In this document: positions 35,029 through 45,748 of the stretch, one piece after another | Layout: every line of letters begins with the position of its first letter | Position numbering within the stretch: position 1 is the stretch's first letter | Assembly (NCBI GenBank): GCA_018296165.2 | Contig: JACKQL020000134.1 | Coordinates: 50,341-114,340 of the forward strand | Direction of reading: 5' to 3' | Length of the DNA stretch: 64,000 bases | Origin: Termitomyces sp. T153 | Taxonomy: Eukaryota; Basidiomycota; Agaricomycetes; Agaricales; Lyophyllaceae | Notes under the pieces: model-generated | Databases searched by the model: none | What the model was told of the DNA's origin: nothing | The model's input: the letters and a program-made list of their open reading frames with translations, nothing else | Made by a program: the position numbers and the translations under genes

Positions 35029-38000
35029 ATGTCCAATCTTGCCTCTCAATTCAAAAAGACTATAATGGCCCATGCCTTCCTGGAACATGTTGACCAATTG
35101 CTCACCATGGCTCATGCTTTCTTGGCGAAGGATCCTTGCTTGGCAGTCACCACTATCTTTCAGACATGGCTGCAGTGGTTCAAGACTGCAGGGAGTGGGG
35201 TTGAGTGGCTAGAGTTGGCAACTGTTGAGAGGGAGTGTTGCCAACTATATGAGCAGTACAAGGGGGAGGAATGGGTTTGCCCATTTGACGTCCACTTTGT
35301 AAGTCTCTTCTTTTCTTCTCTTAGCAACATTCCTAACGTGATTACTAGGCGCCAGTCAATCCCTCCTTGGAGTTTCTAATGGACGATGATGAGCCCCAGT
35401 TATCGCTGAGCACCTTTTTTGGCGGCAGCTGACTACTTCGAATTTGACACAAGTCACAACACTCAGCGCACGGGACTTAGCCCTAGGATTGGACCGAAGC
35501 ACAAGACTCTAGTGACCACAAGACTTATTGATCACGGGGAACATCACGCGAAGCCTGGAACTTGGGCCTAGACCATCAAGGCCTAGACCCTCTTGGCGAC
35601 GATTATTAGCGACCTTAGCGATCCTGGCGACCAAACGGCGTTCCTTTACTATATATGGACATATTACCAGACGCGTACCTTTTTACTATCATTCCCCTTG
35701 TCGAGCTTACCAACATCACTGAACGGTGTTCTTACTTCAGGTATTGACATCGGACTCGTTCTCTTTTTGGTTCTTATTAGCAATTAGTCGTCGCCAAGGC
35801 CTCCCCTATGACCTTTTACTTAGTTACGGACTGACGCCTGGCACGCAACCTAAACACAGTGGCAGACGCCGCCGCTAGTGGCGCTTAATTGCTTACCTTC
35901 CCTTACTATACTTCGAAAATGTATAAATACTGCCTGTACATAGACACCCGACCATCGAATTTTATCATCGCATCACCATCGTATTACTCCTCCATCTATA
36001 AGCTACCAGCTTAAAGATTCCATTCGCCTCATCCCTTTCCCTCATCTCGTCTTCGACTTTGGGTTCGCGACAAACCTCTTCAACCTCGACCTCGACTTAG
36101 TGTGGTACCAATTACGGGTGCCTATTAGCGTTATTTCAATTTAGTGACGCTAGCAATTGCGGCTAGCGATAAGTTTACGTTCGTCCGTCGATCTTAGTTT
36201 TACTCTTACCGCCGTCTCTCTCCTTTATTCGCCCCGCCACCGTTTCAGTTTCGCTGCGACTATCGTTAGCAGTAGCGATTCTTTTCGACTTCACCTCCTT
36301 GCCACCACTTTCGCTCTAGTTCTCTGGGATGGTTACTGACTCGCCCTCAATTATTAACTTCCTACTGCCAGCTATCCTATCTAGTGACAAGTGTTAGGTT
36401 TCCTGCACGGCACTAGGCGGCATAGGAGCACATCAACGACCTTATAGTGGGAATGATGGTAAGTGCCCCGGCAGTCACTAGCGCTAGCAACACTGCTAAG
36501 GTATGCCAGCTTTTTGAAGACTTGTTGCAAAATGACCAGTTCTTCTTCCAGCACCTGGTAGGTGCATTAGCAGTGGCGAGGGGAGAGGGACAGAGCAAGG
36601 GTCACAGAGGTGAGGAGGTAGTGAATCATGGGGACATTCAAGAGGCAGGCCCCTTGACTCCTAAGGCAGCGGCTGGCGGCATTGCTAGGGGGTTGGCAAC
36701 AACCCCGAGGAGCAAAGGGAAGGGGAAGGGAAAGGCATGAGATGAGGAGGACGAGAATATTGAGGTGAGTCCTTTCTTCTTTTTTGCTAACTCTTAGTGA
36801 CATTTGCTAACTTCTCTGGCAGGAACAAATTGAGGAATTATTTACCAACAAACACTTGGTGACTCTTCTCCATTGGCAAAAGGCCTCAACAGTGGTGGAT
36901 ACGGGACTGGAAGCCAGGGTGAAGTTGGAGAAGGCAAAAGAAAAAGTAACAGTGTTGCTAGAGAAGCAACAAGAGTATAAGCACACACAAGGAGCAGTAA
37001 GCACTTAGCAATTGTTTCTTTCTTTGTTGCTTTCAACTTCCTCTAGTGCAACAACTGCTGGGCCAATAACGACCCAGAGGGCTGCTGGTACCCCATGGGG
37101 GTCCAGCCCTGTTATCGTTGCAACAGCACAAGGAAAAGCTGCTCGCACAGCGGACAGTTGTTGAGGAGTACTGGTAGCAAGTCTGCTAAGAAAATAGTGA
37201 CAAAGGTGGCATCAGTAAGGAATGCAAGGGCTTTTGTTGAGTGACAGCAGGAGTTATCAAGAAGAGGGGAGCCCATCGGGATCAAGCCTTTTAGCTTGAG
37301 CTTGCTGACATCACAGGAGGAGGTGACAAGTGGGAGTAGTGGGGGTGCTAAGGCAAAGAGTAAGGAGTAGGTAGAGAGTGATGAGGACGGTGGCAACAAC
37401 AACAACAATGATGAAGTGCCTCTGGCACAAAAATGAGCAGCAAGTCCTGCATCAGTTGCTAGCACTAAGCAACTCCAAACGGTCGCTAGCGAGGAGGGAG
37501 AGGGGGACGTGGAGATGAGGGAGACAACTCCCTTAGCGACGGTTGCTGAGGTGGAGCAGGAGGCAAGCAACATGGAGGTTGAGGGCGAGGAAGAGTTTGA
37601 GGCTGCCCCAGCTGCCATTAAGAAGGACAAGGAGAAGGAAAGGGCTAAGGAGGTTGAAGTCCAACAACAAGTAAGTTCTTTCCTTTTGCTATCTTCTTGA
37701 TCGCTAACACTTTGCTAGGGGACTTGGAGTGACATGCCATTGCACCAGGTTGGCGACGACAAGCTGGAGTGGTTGGGCAAGGATCTGGGTTGGCCGATGC
37801 CACTAACGTCAGCAGCATCGCTAGTGGATTTCAACAAGAGGGCAGCAGGAGTGGAATGGTGGTTCCAGAGGGAGCTGGAGGCTGCCGGGGAGGAGTTGTT
37901 AGCAGTGTGGGCCCATTACACTGTCACCAAGCAAATGTTGGCAACTCTGGCAGGATATTGGCGTGACTGTCAGGCCTTCCTGGCCTGGCAGGAGGAGAAC

Positions 38001-38078
38001 AACATTGGAGAAAGAGACTGGGAGGAGGCGGAGGATCTAGTGGAGGTGCCTGACAACAACGCTGACCTCGACGCTTAG
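35029..38078 (+). pseudogene. Antisense spliced accessory gene of the gypsy element (six-cysteine cluster protein)
   Basis: I do not recognise the function. The frame starts at ATG 35029 (MSNLASQFKKTIMAHAF) and runs to a GTAAGT donor after VCPFDVHF (about 35298). It resumes at about 35352 (APVNPSLEFLMDD), is interrupted by a solo LTR (35387-36435), continues with GMMVSAP ... KGKGKGKA, has a TGA at 36738 (probably CGA in the ancestor), and goes through further GT..AG introns. A six-cysteine cluster CNNC...C...CYRC...C at about 37048-37140 (C-x2-C-x8-C-x8-C-x2-C-x6-C) resembles Zn2Cys6. A Lys/Glu-rich tail follows, then a Trp-rich segment (EWLGKDLGW, GVEWWFQRELEAAGEELLAVW) and the stop after ADLDA. 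The homologous gene lies in the same place and orientation at 61083-63108. It is convergent with pol, with about 420 bases between the ends. Confidence 0.75.
35387..36435 (+). mobile_element. Solo LTR of the TGATG family with target-site duplication ACGA, inside the antisense gene
   Basis: The LTR is 1049 bases from TGATGAGCCCC to GAGCACATCA, flanked by ACGA at 35383-35386 and 36436-36439. Removing it and one ACGA restores a frame reading MDDLIVGMM, which matches MEDLAAGMI in the second element copy. A TATAAATA box is at 35922-35929. It is far richer in CpG than the two LTRs of the host element, so it is the youngest or least mutated copy. Confidence 0.92.
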
Positions 38079-38494
38079 TGACAGTCACTTGTACATATTT
38101 TTGTCAGTAACATGGACATAGACTAGCCCCCTTAAGGGGCTCCAAGAATGTAAAATATTTTGGCCATAGTTCAGAAGCTTTGTGAGAAAAACAGAGAAAA
38201 GCAAGATTAATGAGGTGTTATGCACTAGTGACTGTCACCTAATGCTAGCGATGCATGAAGGCAAACGCTCAGTAGATCATCATGGCGAAATACCTCTAGA
38301 GGCGTGCCAAGCGCTGGCAACAGAAGGGCCAAGTGCAGCATCAAAACAAGAAAAAAAATTGTATAGTAATGTGTCTGTGAAAGGCTTCTTAACCAAGGTA
38401 ACAACCATGAAAGAGTAGTGAAGATGAAAGGACTTGATGTTTTTGTAAGGTATTCATGATAGTAGGGATTGGCACAATAAGAAATGAAGCAGAG

Positions 38495-39613
38495 TCAAGA
38501 TAAGTCGCCAAGGCTTAGCGAAAGGTAGTTTTCTTCTCCACTGGTGATGTCGCCAGTATCGTCGTTGTCAATGAGTTCAGTTTGCTCCAGTTCTCTGAGT
38601 CGAGAGGTGTTGATGTCAAAAGCGTCACTAGGCACTGTTATGTGTTCTCTAGCAAAATAGGGGACTAAGCAAAAAGCAGCAATGGGGCAATGTAGTACTG
38701 AGCCATTTAGTTCACAAATAATGTAAGCATCTCCATGGTTGCGAGAGATTACCACTAGAGGGCCTAGGTAACAAGGCTTCATCTTCTTGTTATGCATTAC
38801 CTCAATTCTAGTATTCCTTATCAGTACAAGGTCACCTGTTTTGTGTATAATCGTGGATTGTAGTGGCATGTTCTGTTTTGAAGTGAATGGCTGCTAGGCA
38901 ATGCGCGCTAAGAATGTGACTGTGAAGGCGGTCAAGATCCTCTTGGCAGCATTGAAGATCAATTGCTTGGCGGGCTATGAGGTCTGTTGTTGACAATAGC
39001 AAGCTTGGTGGTGGTTGCAAATATGTTGCTTCTACTATGTTGGCTGGCAAGAGAGGGTGGGTATCGGTTGTCACAAAGTAAGGGGAGCAACCCATTTGCT
39101 TGCAAATGGTAACCCATTCTGACCAAAATACAGAGTAAGTAGCAGTACTCCACCTGGACTGATTACTGTCAACTGCTTTGAAGAGGGCTTGGCAAACATT
39201 GAAATGGGGCCGCTTGACTATTCCATTAGCATGCTTATTGTAACCAGAGATCCGGATGTGGTGCAAGTTATACTTCTTCACCAAGTAGGTAACTGCCTTT
39301 AGGATGGGAGGTCCATTGTCAGTAACAATTTCACTAAGTGCTCCCCAATGACAGATAATGTCCTTGTATAGCCACCTAGCAATAGCTACAGTGTTCTCTC
39401 TGGCAAGCATGCAAAACTCAGGGTAATGAGTTAGCAAACAATGTCCTTGAATGATATATTTGAACTTATTGGAGGGTGGCATGAACATGGTGTTGATGTA
39501 TATCTTGCTGAACAAGGGCGTTGGCATAGCAACAGTTGGTGGGATGAGAACTTTGGTCGTCTAGTGTATTTGGCAGAGGTGGCAAGTCCAGAGGTACCAT
39601 ACAATATCGGCAC
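38495..39613 (-). pseudogene. Integrase of the TGATG gypsy, with altered catalytic glutamate
   Basis: Minus-strand frames show the core IYINTMFMPPSNKFKYIIQG, VTDNGPPILKAV and SGYNKHANGIVKRPHFNV, then a C-terminal barrel region with GDLVLIRNTRIEV and YLGPLVVISRN (GPY/F-like). The D,D,E triad position that reads E in the second copy (NSIVE) is K here (NGIVKR), so this integrase should be inactive. A frame break lies near 38850. Confidence 0.85.
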
Positions 39614-39749
39614 TAACTTGAGGCCACCAAAATCGTTCTAGAAGGGCTGAGTGAGTAGCAAAAAGACCTCTATGTCCCAAGTCATTGTGCATGGCTTTCA
39701 AGACTTGTAAGTGGCTAGCAATAGGCACAAACAGCTTATGAGCACCATC

Positions 39750-40631
39750 TCAACTTCTTCGCCAAAGTTTTCCTCCAGTAGCAAAGAACATAGAGGCATA
39801 GCAAATGAAAGTGGCATAGTCCTTATCACTAAGGCCTTCAGGTCTGGCAAGATCGTGTAGCCATTTCTCCATTAGAAGTATGCAAGCGTTGCTGGCAACA
39901 GCTTTGGCACTGCGAGGTACATTGCTATAAGTAGTGGTGCCATCCTCTCGGAAAGGTGGAATATCGTCGCTGGTTGCTAATTGTGGGAGAGTGTTGGTGT
40001 CACTGGCAAATGTTGCCAAGGGATGCAAATAAGGGTACTTGACTAAAGGAGGTAGGCAATGGGAAGCCGTGGAAACTTGGCAAAGTAGTGGCAGTGGTAA
40101 CTGAACTTGGTGAATGAACCCATGCAAGCGATCTATCCAATCCTCATAAACAGAGTTGTCACTATCATCAGCTGGAGGGTTGCCAGGCTGTGGTGGGCAT
40201 TGCAAAAGACCATCGGGGCCATGGAAAGTTCCTTTGACATGGACCAGCTTGAAGTGAAACATCAAAATCACCATAATCCAGCAGTTCATGCTAGCAGAAG
40301 GCTGGATGTCAGGGTTCTGAAGCATACCCTTAATGTAGTGAGCATCGACTTCGATGATAAGGTTCCTAACACCAATGAGGTACATCTGTAAAGCTTGTAG
40401 CACTCAATAAAGGCCATAGAGTTCCAACTTGGGCTGACTGAATCTGGCTTCTCTGTTGTTTAGCATAATTGATCCAAAGTAGTTATAGTGGTGTTCCTTG
40501 CAATTGTTGCTAGTGCAGTGGCAAAGGTAATATCCGACCACTATGTATGAGGTGTCCACCACTAGGATGACAGGTGAAGGCAATTCATAGTTGATAGGAA
40601 CTAGGGGCTTAGCATCTTGTAAGGCTTTCAC
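39750..40631 (-). pseudogene. RNase H domain of the TGATG gypsy
   Basis: The frame reads PVILVVDTSYIVVGYYLC, NNREARFSQPKLELYGLY (then a stop) and, after it, LQALQMYLIGVRNLIIEVDAHYIKGML, VHVKGTFHGPDGLLQ. This is the RNase H of a gypsy clade common in Agaricomycetes (the REARFSQPKLELYGL motif). One in-frame stop near 40404 breaks it. Downstream comes a linker and then the integrase zinc-binding region. Confidence 0.82.
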
Positions 40632-40712
40632 AAGGTCATGTTGAGTGTTTATCTGGTCAGGGCCAAACTCGAAAGGGACGCCAATGTGAGTAAGTTTTGC
40701 TAGGCTGTTGGC

Positions 40713-41579
40713 TCAATGGGCAAAGTTCTTGACAAAAATCCTAAGTACCCCAACTGTGCCCAAAAAGGCTTGGACTTCCGATAGTGACTTGCAAGGGCCC
40801 CACTGCTCAATTAGGGCTAAGTGACTTTTGTCAGGGATTTGTCTGCTAGGAGTGCAAACATGACCTAGAATCTTGAAAGTTAGGGTGCAAAGAACCAGTT
40901 TGTGACTAGAAAAAGTGCCACCACAATATTTCATTTGCTGGAGAACCCTGTTGAGAAGCTCAAAGAACTCCCATAGCGCCAGGCAAATATTTGGATTAGC
41001 AGGATGCTTTGCAGGTTTACCATTAACGATCTTCCAGTCCTTGGGTCCTTTAATGCCAATGTTGTCAATAAAGCTGAGCACATTATGGGGGATCTCTGGC
41101 TGCAAAATTAAAGCAATATCATCGTGAAAAATAGGCACAGAGTTGGTCCATCCCATCAGCAAGGTTACTAAGTGAAGAGCACCAAACAGAGTCTGGAATG
41201 TCATTAAGTCATGTGAAGCAAGGTCAATAAGTCGCTCATTGTAGCTAACGTAGAGGTTGAGAGTGGCGCCACAGATGCATCCAGTGAAAGATTCTGCAAT
41301 GTGGTCTGGAAAGGGTGGTACTCCAGAATGGCAAATAGTGACACGGTTTAGCAGCTCAAGACTGTGTACAATTCTGAACTTACCATTCTTCTTGAGAACA
41401 CAAAACCATCGCAAGCGGTAAGCAGAGTTCGAAGGCTTGTAAACACCAGTGCTAATCTTGTCATGAATAATCTTGCATACTTCCTTTTCTAGTCCTGGGG
41501 GTATGGGGTGATTATGCTGGACCCACGGTACATGTGGAATTGTCAGTATGCATACTGGCGGGAAAAAGTCAGGGCTCAA
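40713..41579 (-). pseudogene. Reverse transcriptase of the TGATG gypsy, with FIDN in place of FIDD
   Basis: The 288-codon frame starts SPDFFPPVCILTIPHVPWVQ and has the RT landmarks WFCVLKKNGKFRIVHSLELL, CHSGVPPFPDH, DLMTFQTLFGALHLVTLLMGW, TNSVPIFHDDIALILQPEIP and VLSFIDNIGIKGPKDW. The catalytic dyad is DN here, but DD (SFIDDVGTKG) in the second copy, so this enzyme should be dead. The rest (GHVCTPSRQIPDKSHLALIEQWGP) is the thumb/connection region. Confidence 0.87.
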
Positions 41580-41600
41580 ACTTCCTCGTTCAGAATCTTC

Positions 41601-43293
41601 CTAAGCAAAAGCTTTTTCCTGCTTGGCAACCATGTCGACTAGTACGTTAATTTTGCCAGTAGTGAGGAATCCTGTGTCATGGTCCTTAACAAGTTTCACT
41701 TGTTGTTCACTAGTGAATTGCTTTGTTGGGACAAAGGGTGGTGGATTTGGATTGAGCTGAGGGATTGTTGCTAGCAGATTGCCAATAATCTGGCACTCGA
41801 TTTGGAAATCCTTGCTAACATGGCTGGCAACTAGTTTGGTTTTCATGGTGATGGGTTTGTACTTCTTCTTTATTTGAACTCCTCTTCGCTTAAGGGGTTC
41901 ATTAGCAACAAACTGAGTGGGGAATGGAATGTTAATGTAGGTGGGGGTAGTGTCTGTAACATGTGTATCAAGTGGTAAAGTCTGTCCAAGAATCAAGGGA
42001 TTAGATGTATCAGCAGAAACCAAACAAGAACAAGGTGGAAGGGACAAATCAGATATGTCACTAGCCATAGCATAAAGGTATGCTAGTGCAGGATTAGTCT
42101 GTGTGTCAGAATTAGTAAGTAAAATGTTGTTGTCCAAATCACAAGAAGCTACACCAGTCACTAGACCAGTTGAATGGTCATAGCTGATAATGATTGCTAT
42201 GTCGTTATCTTCTTCATCCATGCCTTTGGCGATGAAAGCAACAGGGTGCTTCTGTTTTGAAGCAAACATTCTGGCAGTGGTTTCTTTTGGATTTGCCATG
42301 AGGAAAGGTAGGGATAGTGCGCCATTGGCCAGTATTGGGGTCCGTGATTGTTATAGTAGTTTTGACGTTGCTAAGCATGTTGACTGTACTTTGAGTTAAT
42401 ACATCAAAGGGGTGTCCAAGTAGAATGTCATAGGTGGGAGACCATAAAACGTGGATTTGGAGATAAACTATAATGTCACCAATAGTACATGGTATGTTTC
42501 AAGCAAGTCCTAGCAATCGGTCCATGGTGCCATTAGCACTCTGCATGTTTAAAACTATGTTGGGATTGTAGGATAGTCCAAGGTCACTGGCGATTTCCGC
42601 TGACATTGAAATAATCTGAGAGCCACTGTTGTGAATGCATTCCACTTCCTCTTTGTTGTCGATCAGCATCATGATGGTACAAAGTGACTGAGAATCCTTA
42701 GCGACAGTGAGCACCACAGGCTCTTTTCCATGGGGTAGCAACTCGATGTAGGCTTTGACGGGGTCAACAGATGCAAAAGGTGCCTTATCCGAGGTAAGTC
42801 CGTTAGCGGCATTGACGTTGGATCCTAGCAAACACTGGGGTTCTTCAATAGCAAAAGTCGGCAATATATCTTCAAAAATGTTGCTGGGGTCTTGTACCAT
42901 ATGAGCACTAGCACCTACTAGTTGTTTGGGCATAACTGCTGTTCTAAACTGATTCCGGATGTCCTGTGATACTGAGCAAAGTTCGCCAACTGATACTGTA
43001 ACCTTAGTGCTTAAGACCCATTTGAAAACTGCCTTGGACTGCTCAATGTCATAAATGGGTAGCATAGTTTGATATGTGCTGTTGTTAGTTCTGTTGGGAG
43101 CAGCAAAATTCCTGTTAGTTGGGGGTACATAGCAACCAGGGATGCCAGAAAATGGATGAATGGGAGGCTGAGCAACAGGTTCCTTAGCAACGGGTGGTTG
43201 TTCATTAACAATGGTACGTTTAGAGGCTTTGCCTTTGTCAGCAGGCTTAGTGGCAGGAGCTGGAGTCAAATTGGAAGAGGATGAAGTTGCCAA
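41601..43293 (-). pseudogene. Aspartic protease region of the TGATG gypsy, catalytic Asp lost
   Basis: Minus-strand frames at 43293-42499 and 42299-41601 show a Pro/Ala-rich gag-pol linker, then a retropepsin-like domain: IMMLIDNKEEVEC, IHNSGSQIISMSAEIASDLG, and YDILLGHPFDVL after a stop at about 42499. The active-site triplet is NSG here and DSG in the second copy (CITDSGSQ). A second frame break at about 42300 separates the protease from the linker into RT. Confidence 0.8.
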
Positions 43294-43446
43294 GGTGTTG
43301 CTAGTCGGGGGTGTTGCCTTTGGGGTATTGTTTGCTGGTCAATAAGCCGTGTGGGGGACTTGTACACCATCAAACTTTTCGCCATGTCACCTGAGTGCAA
43401 AGAGTTTACATTCCAAAGCCTCAATCCATTCTTCCTTGCTTAGTGC

Positions 43447-44747
43447 TCAGCCCATAGTGATGTCCTGTTGCATTACTTCGTGGATTAGCAACTGCTGCAT
43501 AGCTGCTTGCTTGGGATCTGGGTTAGCATTGGAATAGAGTCTGCCAGTAACAATTTGTCCTGGGTTAAGCCTGTGCCATTCCTCGATGTGTTCCATGTAT
43601 AGTCGCTTGCCAAAATAATTAGGGATCATAGTGCCTGATGGTAAAATGATCTTTCCTTTGGCATTCCAATGGACCTTACCCTGTTGAATCATTTGCTCCA
43701 GTTTCATACACGTGCCTCGGACCATGGTGTGACCAATTTCACTGCAAAAGTAGCAAGTGCTGCACTGATGCCATTGCTGGTCTTGGTTGTAGAGGTGTCT
43801 GTTCCCTTTAAAACCCATTTGGTGCCCTTGAAAACTTGGTCAACATCATAAGGGTTCTCACGATGGTGGTCAGGAAGAGTGATTTCAAGGCGATGAACAA
43901 TTTTGGACCATAGTGACATAGGGATACCTTGTTGGAACAAGTGACATTCCTCATTACAATAGAGTTTACCATTAGCAAGTAACCATCTAGCAATATGTTG
44001 GAAATCCCTGTAGTAATCAGAGAACCTTCCCAAAGTTGCTGAGCTGCTGTTGAAAGTCTGGTTGACCAGTCATTCCAAGTCACCAAGATTATAATGAGCG
44101 CTAGCATCAGCACCAGGGTACAGCCTAAGCACTGCCAATTTCCATTCCTGGTAAGTATATGGTCAGGGAGCGTTGTTGCCGATATTGTTGCCAAATTCAG
44201 GTAAGCCAAGCCAGGTTTCTGCTGTGTTGTAAGAGATGTATTGTAATGCATATTCCTTCTTCTGGGTGTTGTCAGCAATGCCGCAGTCAGTGAAGAGGTA
44301 TTCTAGTTCCTTGAAGTATAGGGGGAGTTCCCTAGGGCGACTCTCATCCCATTTAGGCACAGTTGTGTCATTGCATGGTGGCATTCTAGCACACCGAGCG
44401 GCAGGGTCATTGTTCATATTAGCAATTGTTGGGTTTAGTGAAGGAAGGGGGTTAGTTGGTGATGAAGAGATAGATTGTGCTTCTGGGAAAAAAATAGAGT
44501 CAGTCGGGGTCAAAGGTGAAAGTGGTGTGTCGAGGAAACTTTTGATAAAGGCACCTGGAAAATTGGCAAGGATTTTGCTAACATCACAAAGGTTTTTAGC
44601 GGTTTTGAGTTTGTCGGCAAGAGGTCTAGGATGGGCTGCTGGTGAGGAGTGCTGAGGTGTCAAAATTGAAGGTGGAGGTGATTCGACAAGGTTTTCCAAG
44701 CGACGTTTTGCTTGAGCTCTGGTTTCTGGCAGAATGGTTAACTTCAA
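43447..44747 (-). pseudogene. Gag of the TGATG gypsy with a zinc knuckle
   Basis: The frame opens at ATG 44747 (MKLTILPETRAQAKRRLENL), 24 bases inside the 5' LTR, and shows gag core motifs KWDESRPRELPLYFKELEYL, KEYALQYISYNTAETWLGLPEF. A TGA near 44163 then interrupts YTYQEWKLAVLRLYPGA. The remainder has GRFSDYYRDFQHIARWLLANG and, in another frame, a knuckle CYFCSEIGHTMVRGTC. Stops and one frameshift mark it as inactive. It packages the RNA in active relatives. Confidence 0.85.
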
Positions 44748-44771
44748 AGTCCCTCATGGTGGGCTCCAAAA

Positions 44772-45748
44772 TGATGTGCTCCTATGCCACCTAGTGCCAT
44801 GCAGGAAACCTAAAAAGAGGTCCTAACACTAGTCACTAGATAGAGTAGCTGGCAGTAGGAAGTTAATAGTTGAGGGCAAGTCAGTAACCATCCCAGAGAA
44901 CTAGAGCGAAAGTTGCATTGTGAAGTGAAGTCGGAAGAAGTCACTATTGCTAGAGGAAGTTGGTAAACTGATTGCTAGCCATAGTCACTAGCGTCGCTAA
45001 GTTGGATTAATTAAAAATAGGCACCCACAGTTGGCACCACACTAAGTCGAGGTTGAAGTCAAGAAGGCTTATCACTAAGCCTGAGTTGAAGGAGATAAAA
45101 GAGCGAAAGAAGCCTAGTGAAATCTCTTGCTGGTAAGCTCAAAGATAGCCATTCTCTGATTGTTTGTTCTCTAGTGTCTATATACAGTCAGTATTTATAC
45201 GTTTCAAAGTATAGTATGGGAAAGTAAACAAATAGGCACCACTAGCAATGGCATCTGTCACTGTGTTTAGGGTGCATACAAGGCGTCTGTCTGTAACTAA
45301 GTGAAAAATTATAGGCAAAGTCTTGGCGGCACCTAATTGTGAATGAAACCAAAAAGTAATGAGTCCAATGTCAATACCTGAAGCGTAGATGCCATTCAAG
45401 TATGTTGGTAAGCTTGGCAAAAGAAATGATAGTAAAAAGGTACGCATCTGATAATTTGTCCATAGATAGTAAGAGAACGCTGTTTTGTTGCTAGAGTCAC
45501 TAGGGTCGCTAATAATTGTTGCTAGGGAGGATCTAGGCCTTGATGATTTAGGCCCAAGTTCCAGACTCCATATGATGTTTCTTGTGATCAGTGAGTCTTG
45601 CAGTCGCTAAAGTCTTGTGCTTTGGTCCAATCCTTGGGCTAAGTCTTGTGTGCTGAGTGTTGTGACTTGTGTCAGATTCAAGGTAGTCAGCTGCCGCTAA
45701 GTTCAAAATGCCAAAAAAATGGTGCTCAGCAATAACTGGGGCTCATCA
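44772..45748 (-). repeat. 5' LTR of the TGATG-family gypsy
   Basis: The LTR is 977 bases with ends TGATGTGCTCC and GGGGCTCATCA. The adjoining internal bases on the minus strand read TTTTGGAGCCCACCATGAGG, in which TGGAGCCC could be the start of a tRNA primer-binding site. The same sequence follows the 5' LTR of the second copy (54276 onward). Confidence 0.92.

Larger units (their letters stand above)
33898..45748 (-). mobile_element. Complete 11.85-kb Ty3/gypsy element (TGATG family) with target-site duplication GAGT
   Basis: The 5' LTR is 44772-45748 and the 3' LTR 33898-34853. The element is flanked by GAGT at 33894-33897 and GAGT at 45749-45752. A polypurine tract GGGGGAGGA (minus strand, 34862-34854) abuts the 3' LTR. 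Gag-pol runs on the minus strand from 44747 to 38495, and an extra spliced gene runs on the plus strand from 35029 to 38078. That gene carries its own solo LTR insertion (35387-36435). The element sits inside an older gypsy, between RT and RNase H. Confidence 0.92.

Noticed and set aside
38182..38418. 78-codon plus-strand frame between the antisense gene and pol
   Set aside because: It has no counterpart in the second copy's spacer and no recognisable motif.
44748..44771. Firm tRNA primer-binding site for the TGATG gypsy
   Set aside because: TGGAGCCC follows the LTR by two bases and is conserved in both copies, but I could not match it to a tRNA 3' end from memory.
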